DNA from: Pontederia crassipes
Lineage: Eukaryota; Streptophyta; Magnoliopsida; Commelinales; Pontederiaceae
Assembly (NCBI GenBank): GCA_030549335.1
Contig: JAUKPH010000017.1
Coordinates: 10,749,501 to 10,813,500 of the forward strand
DNA length: 64,000 nucleotides
Direction of reading: 5' to 3'
Shown: positions 45,560-58,048 of the stretch, piece by piece
How positions within the stretch are numbered: position 1 is the stretch's first letter
How the letters are laid out: every line of letters begins with the position of its first letter
Position numbers and translations under genes: made by a program
The notes under the pieces: generated by a model
What the model was told of the DNA's origin: nothing
Database searches by the model: none
Seen by the model: only the letters and a program-made list of their open reading frames with translations

Positions 45560-47787
45560 TGATGCATGCATTTTATAACATATAATTAGACTTGCATTTA
45601 GACTTATTTCGTGTAATTTGCTCATAGCATGCATCTTAGTTTACATTTATTCGTATGAAGTCTTTGAAGTAGCCATCTACCTTTAGTTGGTTTGATTTTG
45701 CAGGAATTACGAATAAAAATGGCAAAGGAACGAAAGAAAAGAAGAATAACGCAAAACAGAGTCCAAACAGCTTCTGGAAATATGAATCAACCTTCTTCAT
45801 AGGCCGTTATGGACTTATCACGGCCGTGAAAGGTTCTCTCACGCCCCGCACTCTGCCGCTCGTGACTCTCACAAAAGAACCTGCATAGAAGAAATGAATC
45901 TCACGGGCCATGAATCATATCTCATGGGCCGTGAGACACGAACTCATGCCTCAAATGCCCGACTTCACTGCTCAGACAGAAACAAAATAGAGATTTCATG
46001 AGTTGTGAAATAATCCTCACAATCGTGAAGAATGAACCTCACGCCGATCACAGAGCTTCACGAATCAATCAGGCAACTTACGGTCCGTGACGAATGATTT
46101 ACGATCGTCATATCAGGATCTTCGTGGATCATGCAAAACTCACGACTCCCGTAGCAACTAGGTCTTCGACGAATTAACGGGTCGTGAAAGAAGCTTAACG
46201 GGTCATTACACATTTCTTTCATTTTTATCACTGGCCGTTATATTAGTTTCATGAACATCACAGAAACTTTGGAATCGACAAACCATCAACTAAGAGGCCG
46301 TGATAATTCTTTGACGGGCCGCTAGACATCGAAGCGACTGCAAAGCAAATATTTAACGGGATGTTACAACCCCTTCATAGATATCACAGAACGATTAAAG
46401 ATTTTAGGTTCACGTTTCACGGGCCGTTAACATTCTGTTACAGGCCGTGAAACTTCATAAGTCACGCAAGCGAAGGACAAATCGTCCGAATCACGGCCGT
46501 GAAATATTGTTCATGCCCCGTGAAGGATAGGAAAAATTTGACTCTGACTCTGATTTGACCGTTAAAACTAGTGCAGGGGGCGTGACAGACACCGATTTTG
46601 ACACAGAAGCATACTTTCGGAAGAATTCTCCATACATAAGGACTCCAACTCCCACCATATGTCCTTAGGATCAATTGAAAACAAATTAAGCTAGAAATCT
46701 CGAAATTTTACAAGGCCAAACTGTCAAAACCAATGTGACTCCGAATTTACCTTATTTAATATGAAAAATATTTCTATTTCTTCCTAAGACACTTGAAAAT
46801 CGGAGACCCTATAAAAAGAGACGTTTGACAGTCAAAATTAATCATGCTAGGGCCTGCAATATATTCTTCAAAGTCAAGAACGTGAGAAGACGTTGAAGGC
46901 TTGCTGAGAAGACTTCGGCTAGATCGACTCTAGACAAGAGTTTAGCCGCAATTCATCGGTGATTCCCAAGAGTGTTATCTGTTCTACTTTATATAGGGAT
47001 GATATTAGATTTCTTTATATTTAGTTCTTCTGTGGTTCTTTCCTGTAGTTCTTAGATTAATTTAGTTCTTAATTTAAAGTTATTTTTCTAGGTTTGTAAT
47101 AGTTCTATTGTTAAAAGGTAGACTCATAGACCTCTATTTTGTTAAATAAAGTTAGTTTCTTTTGATTATATATGCTGCTCCTAATGCTTTCCAGAGATTG
47201 ATTGTTATCCTTAGTTGGTCATTATCTTTGTGGGAATTGTCATCCTAAGTTCGCATCAAGTTCTGGAATTGATTTAAAGATTCAGATGTTAGAGCATTAT
47301 ATAACATAATCGTATGATCTTTGATGGAATTATGTATTGTGCGGACTGTTGAATACTTTCATCAATAGTCTAGCATCTGCAGTTTAATGCGTCTCAATAT
47401 CTGTTTGATTTGATTATGATCTTAGATAGAATAATTATATTCAATATGAAATTGAGATAGTTCGATTTGTTCCGGTAGAAAATGGATGCCTGGAGTAGAT
47501 TCTAATCCGTCAATCGAAACAACTTAATACTTCTGGTATTATTAGTTTGTTTGTCTTAAGACATATCATCCTAAGGACCTATGCATCGGTAGTTTAGTTT
47601 TAGTTTTTTTATTCTTTATATTACTGTACTTTTTATTTTCTGCACAACTTTTATCCCAAATTTTTATCCCAAGTTTGATAGAGAAGTAAATTAGTTCCTC
47701 GTGGGATCGACAACCTATACTTTTCACTTTATTACTTGGGTGATTAGTGCATTTGCTAGTATTTAATTATTATTAATTCTTGCATTA
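45560..47787 (+). repeat. Athila-type 5' LTR
   Basis: Starts TGATGCATGCATTTTATAAC and ends CTTGCATTA (final CA changed to TA). It contains the GGCCGT palindrome array at 45806-46520, and aligns with 59064-61270 over its whole length with scattered substitutions and small indels. Confidence 0.93.
45806..46520. repeat. array of degenerate GGCCGT-centred palindromes (5' LTR)
   Basis: More than twenty short imperfect palindromes such as CACGGCCGTGAA, TCATGGGCCGTGAGA, TTCACGGGCCGTTAAC, TTACAGGCCGTGAAA and ATCACGGCCGTGAAAT, spaced irregularly every 20-50 bp. Each half-site is TCACGG or TTAACGG. The same motif recurs in the 3' LTR and in the post-pol spacer. Confidence 0.85.
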
Positions 47788-47792
47788 AGTTT

Positions 47793-47812
47793 TTGGCATT
47801 GTTGCCGAGGAA
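47793..47812 (+). promoter_or_regulatory. Athila primer-binding site
   Basis: TTGGCATTGTTGCCGAGGAA, a diverged form of the TGGCGCCGTTGCCGGGGA site (tRNA-Asp type) found after the 5' LTR in Athila and Tat elements. Confidence 0.85.
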
Positions 47813-47925
47813 CTAGTCTTTACTTTCTATTCATATTTTATGCTACTTTGAGACTCTTTATTTCTGTTTCCTTTCGTTTGGTGGCTGTGCAGATTTTCAC
47901 GCATGATTCTTTCACAAACCATCTA

Positions 47926-48900
47926 CTCTAGAGCCTTTGGACCGTGACACTCGACATAATCCTCGAAGTTTCAAAGCTCCTCTGGAATTTGATCCTGAGA
48001 TCGAACGAACAATGCGGCTACTGAGAAAGAACACGATGGTTGAACAACAAGAACGCCGCCAAGCTGAACAGGAATGACACCAGATTGAACAAGAAGAGGA
48101 GGAAGAAGAAGAACTTAGCATGGGGGATTATGTCTCGGCTAAATATTCGAATACCAACTCCAGCATTGTGATTCCAACAACCACAACAAATAACTTCGAA
48201 TTGAACTCCGCCATTACTCGCATGGTTGAAGCACATCAGTTCAGCGGAGCCTTCCATGAGAACCCGCATGATCATTTGGAAAAATTTCTTCGCATCTGCA
48301 ACACCTTTAAGAGTCCTAACATTTCTATGGATGTGTCATGCCTAACTTTATTTCCCTTTTCCTTGAGAGATAAAGCATTTACTTGGCTGAAGACTCTTCC
48401 TGCAGGATTAATCAAAACTTGGGCGCAACTTGTAGATAAGTTCATCAACAAATATTGCCCACCTCAAAAAGCAGCAAAGCTAAGAAATGATCTTCGATCT
48501 TTTCAACAATATGATGATGAAACACTTTATGAGGCATGGGACAGATTCAAGGAACTTTTGTCTGGGGTTCCAGACAATTGAATTCCACTATGGAAAAAGC
48601 TTAAAGGTTTCTACAATGGACCGCGTCAATCCGATAAAGACAAGCTAGACTCCTCAGTTGGAGGAACGGTCATGGGCAAGATGAAGCCACAGAAAATATA
48701 TGATCTCATCGATGATGTGGCACTGAATTTATGGAAATCTAAACGCAATCAGCATCAACGAAGAGTTAATAAGCAGAAAGGGAACTAGTAGTGGCTCAAC
48801 TCGAGTCACTAAATAAAAAGTTTGAGATGCTTCTGAGCAATAGCAATCCTTGTGATCTTTGTGGAGGAGGACATCCTATGTCCGAGTGCCCAGGTGGAAA
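47926..48900 (+). pseudogene. Athila gag (degenerate)
   Basis: The frame covers EPLDRDTRHNPRSF at the N-terminus, then MVEAHQFSGAFHENPHDHLE, FLRICNTFKSPNISMD, SLRDKAFTWLKTLPAGLIKT and LRSFQQYDDETLYEAWDRFK, the Retrotrans_gag domain. Stops occur at about 48078 and 48579. A zinc knuckle CDLCGGGHPMSEC near 48851-48889 lies in another frame. The protein would form the particle shell in an intact element. Confidence 0.9.
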
Positions 48901-49124
48901 ATCTTCTAATCAGATTGAAGATGCTAACTATTTCTAACTCTTCTTTCAGATCTCCGCCATTGGGAAATTCTTACAATCCAAATTGGTGCAATCATAATTT
49001 ATTTTCCTGGAGACAGAATTCGGGACAGCAACCACCTCAACAAAACACTTTTTAGCACCAACAATTTCACCAACATATCCATCCGCAACCATAGGTTCAA
49101 ACTAACTCAAACTTCGAGGAATTC

Positions 49125-50259
49125 ATGATAAGATTTATGACAACTATGGAAACCAAGGTTTCCAAACAAGACGCTTCCATCCGTAATCTGGAAATTCAAC
49201 TAGGACAGATAGCAAACATTCTCGCTAGACAAACACCGGGAGCTCTTCCAAGTAACATCGAGAAAAATCCAAGAGAAGAAGCCAAAGCTATCTCCTTACG
49301 AAGCGAAAAAACTATAGTTGGACAAGCGCTACAAACATCAAATGATAACACCGGCAAAGAGGAAGAAACTGAAACGCCACATGACCTTGGAGAAGACCCC
49401 ACACTTTCAATTCGGAGTTCTCAAGGAAAAGAGCCAGCAACCATCGTGATACCAAGCAAACTGGGAAATCTATTCCCACAAGCGCAACGAACAATTGGAT
49501 AAGCAATTCTCTCGCTTCATTGAAATATTCAAACAACTGCACATTAACATACCTTTTTATGAAGCGTTACAGCAGATGCCCAGCTACACAAAATTTCTGA
49601 AGGATGTCTTATCCCATAAACGGAAGATCGATATGGAAGGCATTGTGAAAATGACGCCCCAATGTTGTGTAGTTTACAAAGAGGATCTTCCAACAAAGAT
49701 GGGGGATCCTGAAAGTTTTACAATACCTTGTACAATTGGAGATTATCATTGTGCAAAAGCTCTTTGTGATCTTGGAGCAAGCATCAATCTAATGACATAT
49801 TCTATTTTCTTGAAACTAGGTTACAGAGAACTTGTTTATACTTCTATTTTACTATAGATGGCTAATCAATCAGTGAAGAAACTGAAGGGAGTGCTAGAGG
49901 ATGTCCTAGTGAAAGTAGACAAATTCATCTTTCCAGCGGATTTTATCATTTTGGATATGAAGTCTGGACCAGAGGCACCTATCATATTGGGACGCCCATT
50001 TTTAGCCACAGACAATACCCTCGTAGATGTCCAGCAAGAAAAACTTACACTTCGAGTCGACAATCCAGATCTCAGCTTTGATATGAAAACCTCACTTCAG
50101 ATTTCCATAGACTATGCCTCATCTTCCGCATGTTTCGCTATTGAGAATTTGGAAGATGAAAATCATGATGAAATAGATGACATAATTTCTAACGTTGTTA
50201 ATGATCCATATGTAGGTGTCAACCATACGGATGTGGAGGAATCCACAACCGAAATTTAG
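49125..50259 (+). pseudogene. Athila gag C-terminus and aspartic protease
   Basis: 49125-49500 encodes METKVSKQDASIRNLEIQLG and the low-complexity linker. From 49495 another frame gives YTKFLKDVLSHKRKI, then the protease core KALCDLGASINLM (Asp-Leu-Gly catalytic motif kept) and PIILGRPFLATDNTLVDV. A stop at 49855-49857 interrupts it. The protease would cut the Gag-Pol polyprotein. Confidence 0.88.
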
Positions 50260-50345
50260 ACACTAGATAAGGAAGAATCGCAATACAACACGAGGAGGCC
50301 ACACTTTCATCACCAAAACTTGAACTTAAAGAACTATCTCCACAT

Positions 50346-51369
50346 TTGAAATACGTCTTTCTTGAGAATGATGCATATCCTATTATCATCTCCTTTGCTC
50401 TTATAGATGATATGGAACGACAACTCCTGGAGGTGCTACGTACTCACAAGAAAGTCATTGCATGGTCTATTTCAGACATTAAAGGTATCTCCACTACTAT
50501 TTGTCAGCATAAAATCTTAATAGAGGAAGATAGACATCCGATTGCCTAGTTTCAACGGAGGCTTAACCCCACATTAAAGGAAGTCGTCAAAAAGAAAATT
50601 ATCAAACTCCTTGATGTTGGGATCATCCACACTATCTCAGACAGCCGCTGGGTAAGTCCAGTCTAGGTAGTACCCAAGAAAGGAGGTATGACGGTAGTTG
50701 AGAATAATGAACTTATCCCGCAAAGAACTATGACTGGGTGGCGTGTATGCATCGATTATCGTAAGTTGAATGACGCCACACGCAAGGATCACTTCTCAGG
50801 TCATAGCTTCTATTGCTTTTTAGATGGATATTCAGGGTATAATCAAATTATGGTTGCGCCCAATGACCAGGAGAAAACGACATTTACATGCCCATATGGA
50901 ACCTTTTTCCTACTAAAGGATGTCGTTCGGACTTTGCAATGCTCCAGCAACCTTCCAATGTTGCATGATGTCGATTTTCGCTAATATGAATGAACAAATC
51001 CTTGAAATCTTCATGGATGATTTCACTATTTTCGAAAATTCTTTTGATAATTGCTTATATAACTTATCATTAGTCTTGCAGAGATGTGAGGAAACTAATC
51101 TCGTCCTGAATTGAGAAAAATGTCATTTTTTGGTGAAGGAGGGTATAGTCCTTGGTCACAAGATTTTGGAGAAAGGGATCGAAGTAGACAAGGCCAAAAT
51201 TGACGTCATCGCCAACCTTCCCCCTCCTACAAATGTCAAAGCCGTTAGAAGTTTCCTCGGACATGCTGGCTTCTACCGTCATTTCATCAAAGATTTCTCG
51301 AAGATCTCAAAATCATTCACTGCCCTCCTTATAAAGATGTCAAATTTGATTTCAGTTCGGATTGTTTAG
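50346..51369 (+). pseudogene. Athila reverse transcriptase
   Basis: Contains EVVKKKIIKLLDVGIIH, GWRVCIDYRKLNDATRKDHF, FLDGYSGYNQI and MSFGLCNAPATFQCCMMSIF, then the catalytic IFMDDFTIF (an FMDD variant of YxDD). CHFLVKEGIVLGHKI and SFLGHAGFYRHFIKDFS follow. In-frame stops lie at about 50547, 50664 and 51112, with a frameshift near 50910. Confidence 0.93.
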
Positions 51370-51780
51370 AGGCATATAACCTATTAAAAGAGAAACTAAT
51401 CTCTGCTCATGTTGTTGTCGCACCAGTTTGGAGACTCCCTTTCGAATTAATGTGTAACGCAAGCGATGGAGCGATTGGGACAATGTTGGGACAACGACAC
51501 GATAAAATTTTTTGTGTCATATATTATGCCAATCGCACACTGACTTTAGCACAGATCAACTATGCAACTATGGAAAAAGAATTTCTTGCTGTGATTTACG
51601 CTTTCGACAAATTTAGACCTTATCTTATATGCTCTAAAGTTGTTGTCTATACCGACCATGTAGCTATCCGCCACCTTATGATGAAGACCGATGCCAAGCC
51701 CAAATTAATTCGAGGGATATTATTGTTATAGGAATTTGACGTCGAAATCAAGGACAAAAAGGGGACAGAGAATTTAGTTG
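51370..51780 (+). pseudogene. Athila RNase H
   Basis: Shows CNASDGAIGTMLGQR (first catalytic Asp), YYANRTLTLAQINYATMEKE (catalytic Glu), and VVYTDHVAIRHLMMKTDAKP (Asp). A stop after GILLL near 51730 cuts the domain end. It would degrade the RNA strand of the hybrid. Confidence 0.92.
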
Positions 51781-51797
51781 CTGACCATCTCTCTCCT

Positions 51798-53158
51798 TTG
51801 GATTCAACCCCTGAGGAAGACATCGACATCTGGGAAGAGTTTCCCGATGAGAAGATTCTGGTCATTTTTGCAGTAAACCATAAGTTTGAATTAACACCTT
51901 GGTTTGCAGATTTCGCCAACTATCTTGCCAGCAAGTGGATCCCCAAAGGATGGACTACACAACAACGAAATGAGTTTTTCTCTTACATTAAACATTATCA
52001 TTGGGAGGATCCATATTTTTTTAAAGTGTGTGCAGATCAGGTGATCCGACAATGCGTAAGAGAAGATGAGTTATTCAACATTCTGCAGCATTGTCATGAC
52101 GGCGTGGCTGGAGGACACTAGGTCCAACAGGACAGTAGCAAAGGTACTCGAATGTGGGTCTTATTGCCCCACACTTTACAAAGACGCCAGGCATTACTGT
52201 GTGACCATTGCCAGAGGATAGGTAACATATCTCATCACAACGAAATGCCTTTAAACAATATTCTTTACTGTGACATATTTGATATTTGGGGTATCAATTT
52301 TATGGGTCCCTTTCCCAAATCTTATTGCCACGAATACATCCTGATTGATGTCGATTATGTATCTAAGTGGGTCGAAGCTATTGCTTCACCTACTAATGAT
52401 GCTAAAGTCGTGGTGAAATTTTTAAGGAAAAATATTTTCACAAGGTATGGCACACCTAGAGTCATCATAAGTGATACACGTTTCTGCAACAAAACTGTAG
52501 CTAGTCTCCTGCACCGGTTTAAGATCCATCATAGGCTTAGTACACCTTATCACGCACAAACATGTGGTCAAGTCGAAGTGTCTAATTGAGAACTAAAGAG
52601 AATCTTAGACAAGACTATTAATACTTCTAGGAAAGATTGGTCACTCAAGCTCGATGATGCCCTCTGGGCTTACAGAACATCTTTTAAAACCCCTATTGGT
52701 AATCACCTTACTGACTAGTCTTTGAAAAAGCATGTCATCTCCTTGTTGAGTTAGAACATAAAGCATATTGGGCAACAAAATTTTTAAACTATAACTTAGA
52801 TACTGTTGGGAACGAAAGATTGTTAACTTTAAACGAACTTGATGAATTTAGACAACAAGCCTATGAGAATAGCAAGCTGTATAATGAACGGACAAAAAGA
52901 TTACACGACAATCATATTAAACAAAAAGGGTTTCTGCCAGGTCAAAAATTTCTTATTTATAATAGTCGTCTGCATCTATTCCTTGGAAAACTTGTTTCTC
53001 GATGGTCTGGCCCTTACACTCTAGTCAATATGTCATCTCAAGGTGTGGTCGAAATAGTATCTCGTGATGGAAAGGCCACATTCAAAGTAAATGGACACAG
53101 AGTTAAGTCATATGTTGACGGCCACGAGCCCGCCGCCATTCAACTTCTCTCCTCGTAA
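51798..53158 (+). pseudogene. Athila integrase
   Basis: The zinc-binding part is split by a stop at 52119 (HCHDGVAGGH, then CDHCQRIG). The core reads [20 protein letters not shown], where the usual GIDFMG catalytic Asp is Asn, then [12 protein letters not shown] (second Asp kept) and [12 protein letters not shown] (Glu kept). A frameshift before 52820 leads to the C-terminal part with KLYNERTKRLHD and GPYTLVNMSSQGVVEI. Confidence 0.92.
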
Positions 53159-53159
53159 G

Positions 53160-54900
53160 AACCTTAGCACATGTTGAGGGGACAGTCGAGTTAGCAACTA
53201 TAACTCTAGAACTATACTACTACAACTCTATCTATAGTCTTTTAATTTATAGTTTATTGTTTAGCTTACAATTTTACTTCTAGCCTTCGTTTCGTTTTAC
53301 TAGCTAGTGTCTTTATATTTGTTACTTAGTTTCAGAGAATTTTGCTCAGATAAGTTCATTCCACATTACATTTCTCAGTAATTTATAGCAGGCACACCAA
53401 ACTTGTAGTTTGGAACATATTTTAGACCTTCACTAGCCATGATATACACTTCATGAATCCTTCATAGGGCGTGATTATTGGTTCACGGCCCGTGAACTAA
53501 ATGTCCAACACCATACAAAGTCACAGGCTGTTATTCATGTCTCACGAGCCTCACAGAACCTCCTTACATGTTTTAATGTTCCTCACAGGCCGTAACCGTC
53601 CTATCACGGGTCTCCCAGAATGCCTGAAGTATTATCCCTATTTCACACGCATCGATAGGCCCCTTTCTCAAGACTTACCACATATCACAAGTTGTTAAAG
53701 GCATTTCACGAGTCTCACAGGAGGTTTTCGCTATGTTTGCACCAGTCATTACAAGACTTTCATGGGCCGTAAGTGACTCTGTCCACCACATAGACTTCTG
53801 TAGTTCCCGAGTAACGCCAATGACTATTTTCTAACGGGTCGCCACCTATTTTTTATGAGTCGTTAGTTTACTTTCATGGGCTCACAGAATCTAGCTCGCT
53901 GCGCTCAAAGTTTTTCATGGTTCGTTAGATTTGGATCACGGGACGTAAGTATCCAAGTTCGCTCCGATGATTGTCATTTTTTCCCATCTCACGACCCTGC
54001 ACAATTGTTTGCGAGCCGTCACCAACACTCACGGGGCATTAATTCACGTTCACGGCACGTGAATCTAACCAAATACACGTCAATGGGAGAACACATGGCA
54101 TTATTTCATAGGATCAGACTTTCTACCACGGATCGGGCCATATGGCATCGACCCCGATCGGCGAGTAATGCCTCGTAACTGGCACACATCGCCCTAAAAA
54201 TTGCCCTAGCGCTCAACCACCGGCATTAATTACTTAATGGAGCGTTAGATGCTTTTCACAGCCCCTAGCACTAACTATTTATTTACAGGTATGTGAAGAT
54301 GGCTTTCACACTCCCATCTAGTTATCTCTGTCGATGCCTCGTTCTTTTCCCCAACTCCGGTAGGTCTGCATCTCGATCGATCAGCCACTATGACATTCAG
54401 CATACCCCGATGACCTTTGCGACGTCGTCGACTCAACGCCCTACCGCGCTCGCTGTCAGATTCTACTCATCGCCGACCCTATTATAGCCAATGCCCTTCG
54501 CCAACGCTTCTGTGCAGCACCATTCGCCGCGATCATCAGCCACACGCCGCCGCCCCTTCTTCGACGACAGATCATCAACGGCGCCACCTAGTCGATCATC
54601 GACACGACGATCCCCTCTGCGTCTTCTCGCCGGCCGACCAAACACCAGACCCTTGTCATCCTTCTTACACGATGGCAAGGTGGTCAGGATCGTGAACGGA
54701 AGTTCACAGACTGTGTTTTTATTTCCTTTTCGTGTTAACAAATCTGTAACAGCTGTGAACAAATATAAACGGCCCGTTAAGTTTATTTTTTGGCCATTGC
54801 GAGGGCTGTTAGATTTTTCTTATGACCCGTGAAGCTAGTTTTTCGGGCTGTTAATTTCCTCTTACAGGTCGTGACAACACTACTTCTCATGGCACTTTGC
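53160..54900 (+). other. post-pol spacer of the Athila element with palindrome array
   Basis: Non-coding spacer between integrase and the last ORF. At 53480-54070 and 54690-54880 it carries the same GGCCGT-centred words as the LTRs (TTCACGGCCCGTGAAC, CACAGGCCGTAACC, AACGGCCCGTTAAG, TTACAGGTCGTGAC). A GC-rich stretch at 54480-54640 lies between the two arrays. Confidence 0.8.
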
Positions 54901-54910
54901 GTGAAGGCTC

Positions 54911-56083
54911 TTGTTCGCCGCTGCTAGCGCCCAGGTGACAACGCTATCACCGCAGACGGCTCCACCTCGCGGCTTCTACACCCTGCCACAAGAGAGTGGG
55001 TTTCCTCCGAAGCATGAACCTGGAACAGACGCTAGATTTCCTCCACGTCTATTCCACCTAATTTCCAGACTAGGCTACAATGAACACATGGAATCTCCGG
55101 CCATTCATTATGACTTTATTCTCTAACATTGACATGGGTTATTTCGTGCAGTAGTGGTGGCCACTTATGAGGATATCATGATGGAATTTCTATGTTCCCT
55201 TAAGGTGGAGCACCTCGAGGCCATCGGACATCGACAGGCCGCCATCTCCTTCCAACTCTACAATCGCGAGTTTGAGTTATCTCTGGCCGATTTCAACGCC
55301 ATCTTCAACTTCCCTAATGCTGGCCACCTACGCATCTCGAAGGAGTTCAATGCGTTGGATTTCTGGTCACGCATTACAGGTGAAGGACATTTGGACTATC
55401 AGCGTGACAAGTCCACATAGATCCAGAACCCCATCATCCGATTTGCGCATCGGATCCTCTCCAACACACTATTTGGCCACGGCGATAGTAGTGGAGGTGT
55501 CAATGCTCAGGAACTCTTTATCTTGTACTGCATGCTGACTTCCACCCTAGTTAATGTCGGCGCATTTCTAGCCCACACTCTCCTCAAAGCTACCAACAAA
55601 GATAAGGGCCACATCATCATCGGCAGGATGATCACACCCATCGCTATCCACCTCAACCTCGACCTAGACGAATTGCAACAGCTTGAAGGGTCCTCGTCCT
55701 TGGACGATTATCTCATCTGCGCCATGGAGCTAGGGTCCGGACAGGGGGAGGACCGATATTTCCAGTCAGGCAAGGCTGATCTGCACATACCATATAGTGA
55801 GACCGAGCGCTTCGACCCCTCCAACGAAGCAAATTGGCTACTCATCCCACCGGAGGACCCCCTGGTTCCACGACGACGACGCCTGGAGGACCCGGGACCT
55901 TCTCAAGGGCAGGCTGACGTGAGTGCTCCTACCGCCTCTCACCTCTTTGATTTCTCTACCATGAATCAGTTGTTGACTACAATGCACACCGAGCAGTTGC
56001 GACAGGCCGACGAGCTTCGCCAGATTCGAGACGACGTACTTTCTCTGACTGAGAGCCAGGCACAGACATATGCTATGATGTGA
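54911..56083 (+). pseudogene. Athila ORF downstream of pol (envelope position)
   Basis: One reading frame holds GFYTLPQESGFPPKHEPG, then LGYNEHMESPAIHYDF, TYEDIMMEFLCSLKVEH, ISFQLYNREFELSLADFNAI and FNFPNAGHLRISKEFN. LVNVGAFLAHTLLKA and an acidic, proline-rich tail ending AQTYAMM follow. Stops at about 55124, 55133 and 55418 break it. The EFELSLADFNAIFNFP type of motif matches the plant family described as Arabidopsis retrotransposon ORF-1/ATHILA. The function of this protein is not established; no signal peptide or membrane span is visible, which argues against a true envelope. Confidence 0.8.
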
Positions 56084-56587
56084 TGCATGCACGATTACCA
56101 TGTCATCCAGGGACATTACGGGCATCTTCTCTATCCTCCATCGACGCCACCACCTATGGATTAGATGGTTGTTTCCTTCCATTTCTTTCTATTCTGTCCT
56201 TTTATTTTCGAGCATGCTTGTGTCCCTTTTACGAGTTCGACCTTGAACACTAGGGACAGTGTTGAGCTCTGGCTTGGGGGAGTTGCATTTTCATGCATCA
56301 TTTCTATCTTTAGTAAAATTGCATCTAGTTATCTTCAGTAAAATTTCATCTGAATATCTTTTCTACATATAGTCATCACTTGCTTAATCTTCAAAAAAAA
56401 AAAAGATTTCCTTCTGTCTTAAAATTTGCTGATTTTCAATCTATCTTCAAGGACATCATGTGCATTAGCTAAATTCAAAGTATTCCATGTTTATCATTTA
56501 TCGCCTTAGTGTAAGTGTTTATTGGTACAAAGAATGATGCTGCCTGAAACCATGAATATGTTGACGACTACCTCCTGTTTCAATTAC

Positions 56588-56625
56588 TTTATATATATAT
56601 ATATATTATATATATATATATATAT
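56588..56625 (+). repeat. TA microsatellite
   Basis: Two TA runs separated by ATTA, in the 3' untranslated part of the Athila element. Confidence 0.95.
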
Positions 56626-56753
56626 TTGTATGCCATTTTGATAACAATTATATCCATGTTGAATGTTCAAGTGTTGGATGAGCTTAATAGAAAGAAAGCA
56701 AAAAAAAAAAAAGAAGAGTTAGTCGAACCCCAAAGAAAAGTTATAAAAGTTAC

Positions 56754-57114
56754 TGTTAAGAATTCTGCACGAGAGAAATTATGCACCGCGAGAAAATTCG
56801 AGAAATTTAAGGCGACGCAGAATTGTATTAGATGAAAGAAACAAAAGAGAATTACAAGATCAAATTGATTTCTCTTTGGACCCCCTAGGGAGTTTATATA
56901 GACACTCCCTTTAATAGATGATAGGAATTAGAGACCAACTAGGTCTTTATATTAATCCCAAAAATTGGACACCTACTTGTAATAAGGAAATAAATTAATT
57001 CCTTAACAATCTCATGATAAGAAAATATACAGAATAGGTCAGACAGATTTTCTTTTACTTCTTTAGATCCAAACAGATTTCTAGTTAAGGTAGGATTCAA
57101 GGCATTATTTAACA
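56754..57114 (-). repeat. nested copia 3' LTR
   Basis: Left-hand LTR on the plus strand; contains ACCCCCTAGGGAGTTTATAT reading into the shared core. Confidence 0.93.
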
Positions 57115-57236
57115 AATCTCCACCTTGAATTGAATCCTACAATCAGATATCTAACACTCTCTGCTGCCGCCAATCCCTGTTCTGATTTTGCACATGCGAT
57201 AGCATCCTTGTACCTTGATCTGGCGATTCCACCTCT

Positions 57237-57999
57237 TCAACTACTTGGAATGCATATGCAATCCTTAATCCAGTGATCCGGTTCTTTGCAGTAGTTGCAG
57301 ATGTCCTTCGGATTGATGTTCTTCTTCTTCTTCGACTTACCCTTTTTAGGGTTTGTCTTCTCTGTGGTTGTTACCAATCCTGTGACCTGAGTCTCCACAG
57401 CCTTGCCAGATGCCCTATGACTAAGTTCACGAGTATGTAGACTCCATCTTACTTCTTCCAGAGTAATTGTGTCTCTTCCGATGATAACAAATTGTATAAA
57501 ATTTTCGTACGACAGAGGAAGAGACACCAACAGAAGTAGGACAGCATCTTGATCTTCAATCTTCACATTTATATTTCGTAATTCCATCAACAGAGTATTC
57601 ATCTGATCAAGATGATCTTTCAGGGGGTATCTTCTTGCATGCGGATGGCAAACAGACGTTGCTTCAACAACAACTTGTTGGTCAGAAACTTAGTCGTGCA
57701 GAGACGGTTTCGACCATAGACCGGCCGCCGTCTCTTGATCGGCGACTTCGATAATCACCTCATCTGCCAGACACAACAGGGTCATAGAGTGCGTCTTCTC
57801 TTCCTGTGCCACCAAACTTGCGAGGTCGGACTCCTTTTCTTTGCCCTTCGAGTCTTCCTCCTTCGATTTGTTCTTCGGCATGTTCGCGAGCGGCGCCCAT
57901 ACTCCCTATTATTTCAAAAATGTCCGCATCTTGATCTGCCAGAGACTAAAATTATTTCGTCCTGTAAATTTCTTGATGTTGACGTTGTGCGATGCCATC
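57237..57999 (-). pseudogene. nested copia gag
   Basis: On the minus strand it starts MASHNVNIKKFTGRNNFSLW, typical of plant copia gag, then meets two adjacent stops after KMRTFLK. It continues MPKNKSKEEDSKGKEKESDL, DEVIIEVADQETAAGLW, a frame change, then LLMELRNINVKIEDQDAVLL, TLEEVRWSLHTRELSH and the zinc knuckle CNYCKEPDHWIKDC (CX2CX4HX4C intact). The frame closes soon after, where a protease would be expected. Confidence 0.88.
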
Positions 58000-58035
58000 T
58001 CTATTCCTAACGGAGGATCGACGATGAAACTTTGC

Positions 58036-58047
58036 TCTGATACCAGT
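58036..58047 (-). promoter_or_regulatory. nested copia primer-binding site
   Basis: Minus-strand TGGTATCAGAGC next to the 5' LTR, complementary to initiator tRNA-Met. Confidence 0.9.
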
Positions 58048-58048
58048 T

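Noticed and set aside
45806-46520. CRISPR-like reading of the regularly repeated palindromes
   Set aside because: Repeats are degenerate, irregularly spaced and inside a plant LTR; no cas genes or unique spacers.
53501-54832. Several 60-113-codon frames in the post-pol spacer
   Set aside because: They fall in different frames over the palindrome arrays and a GC-rich stretch, without domain content.
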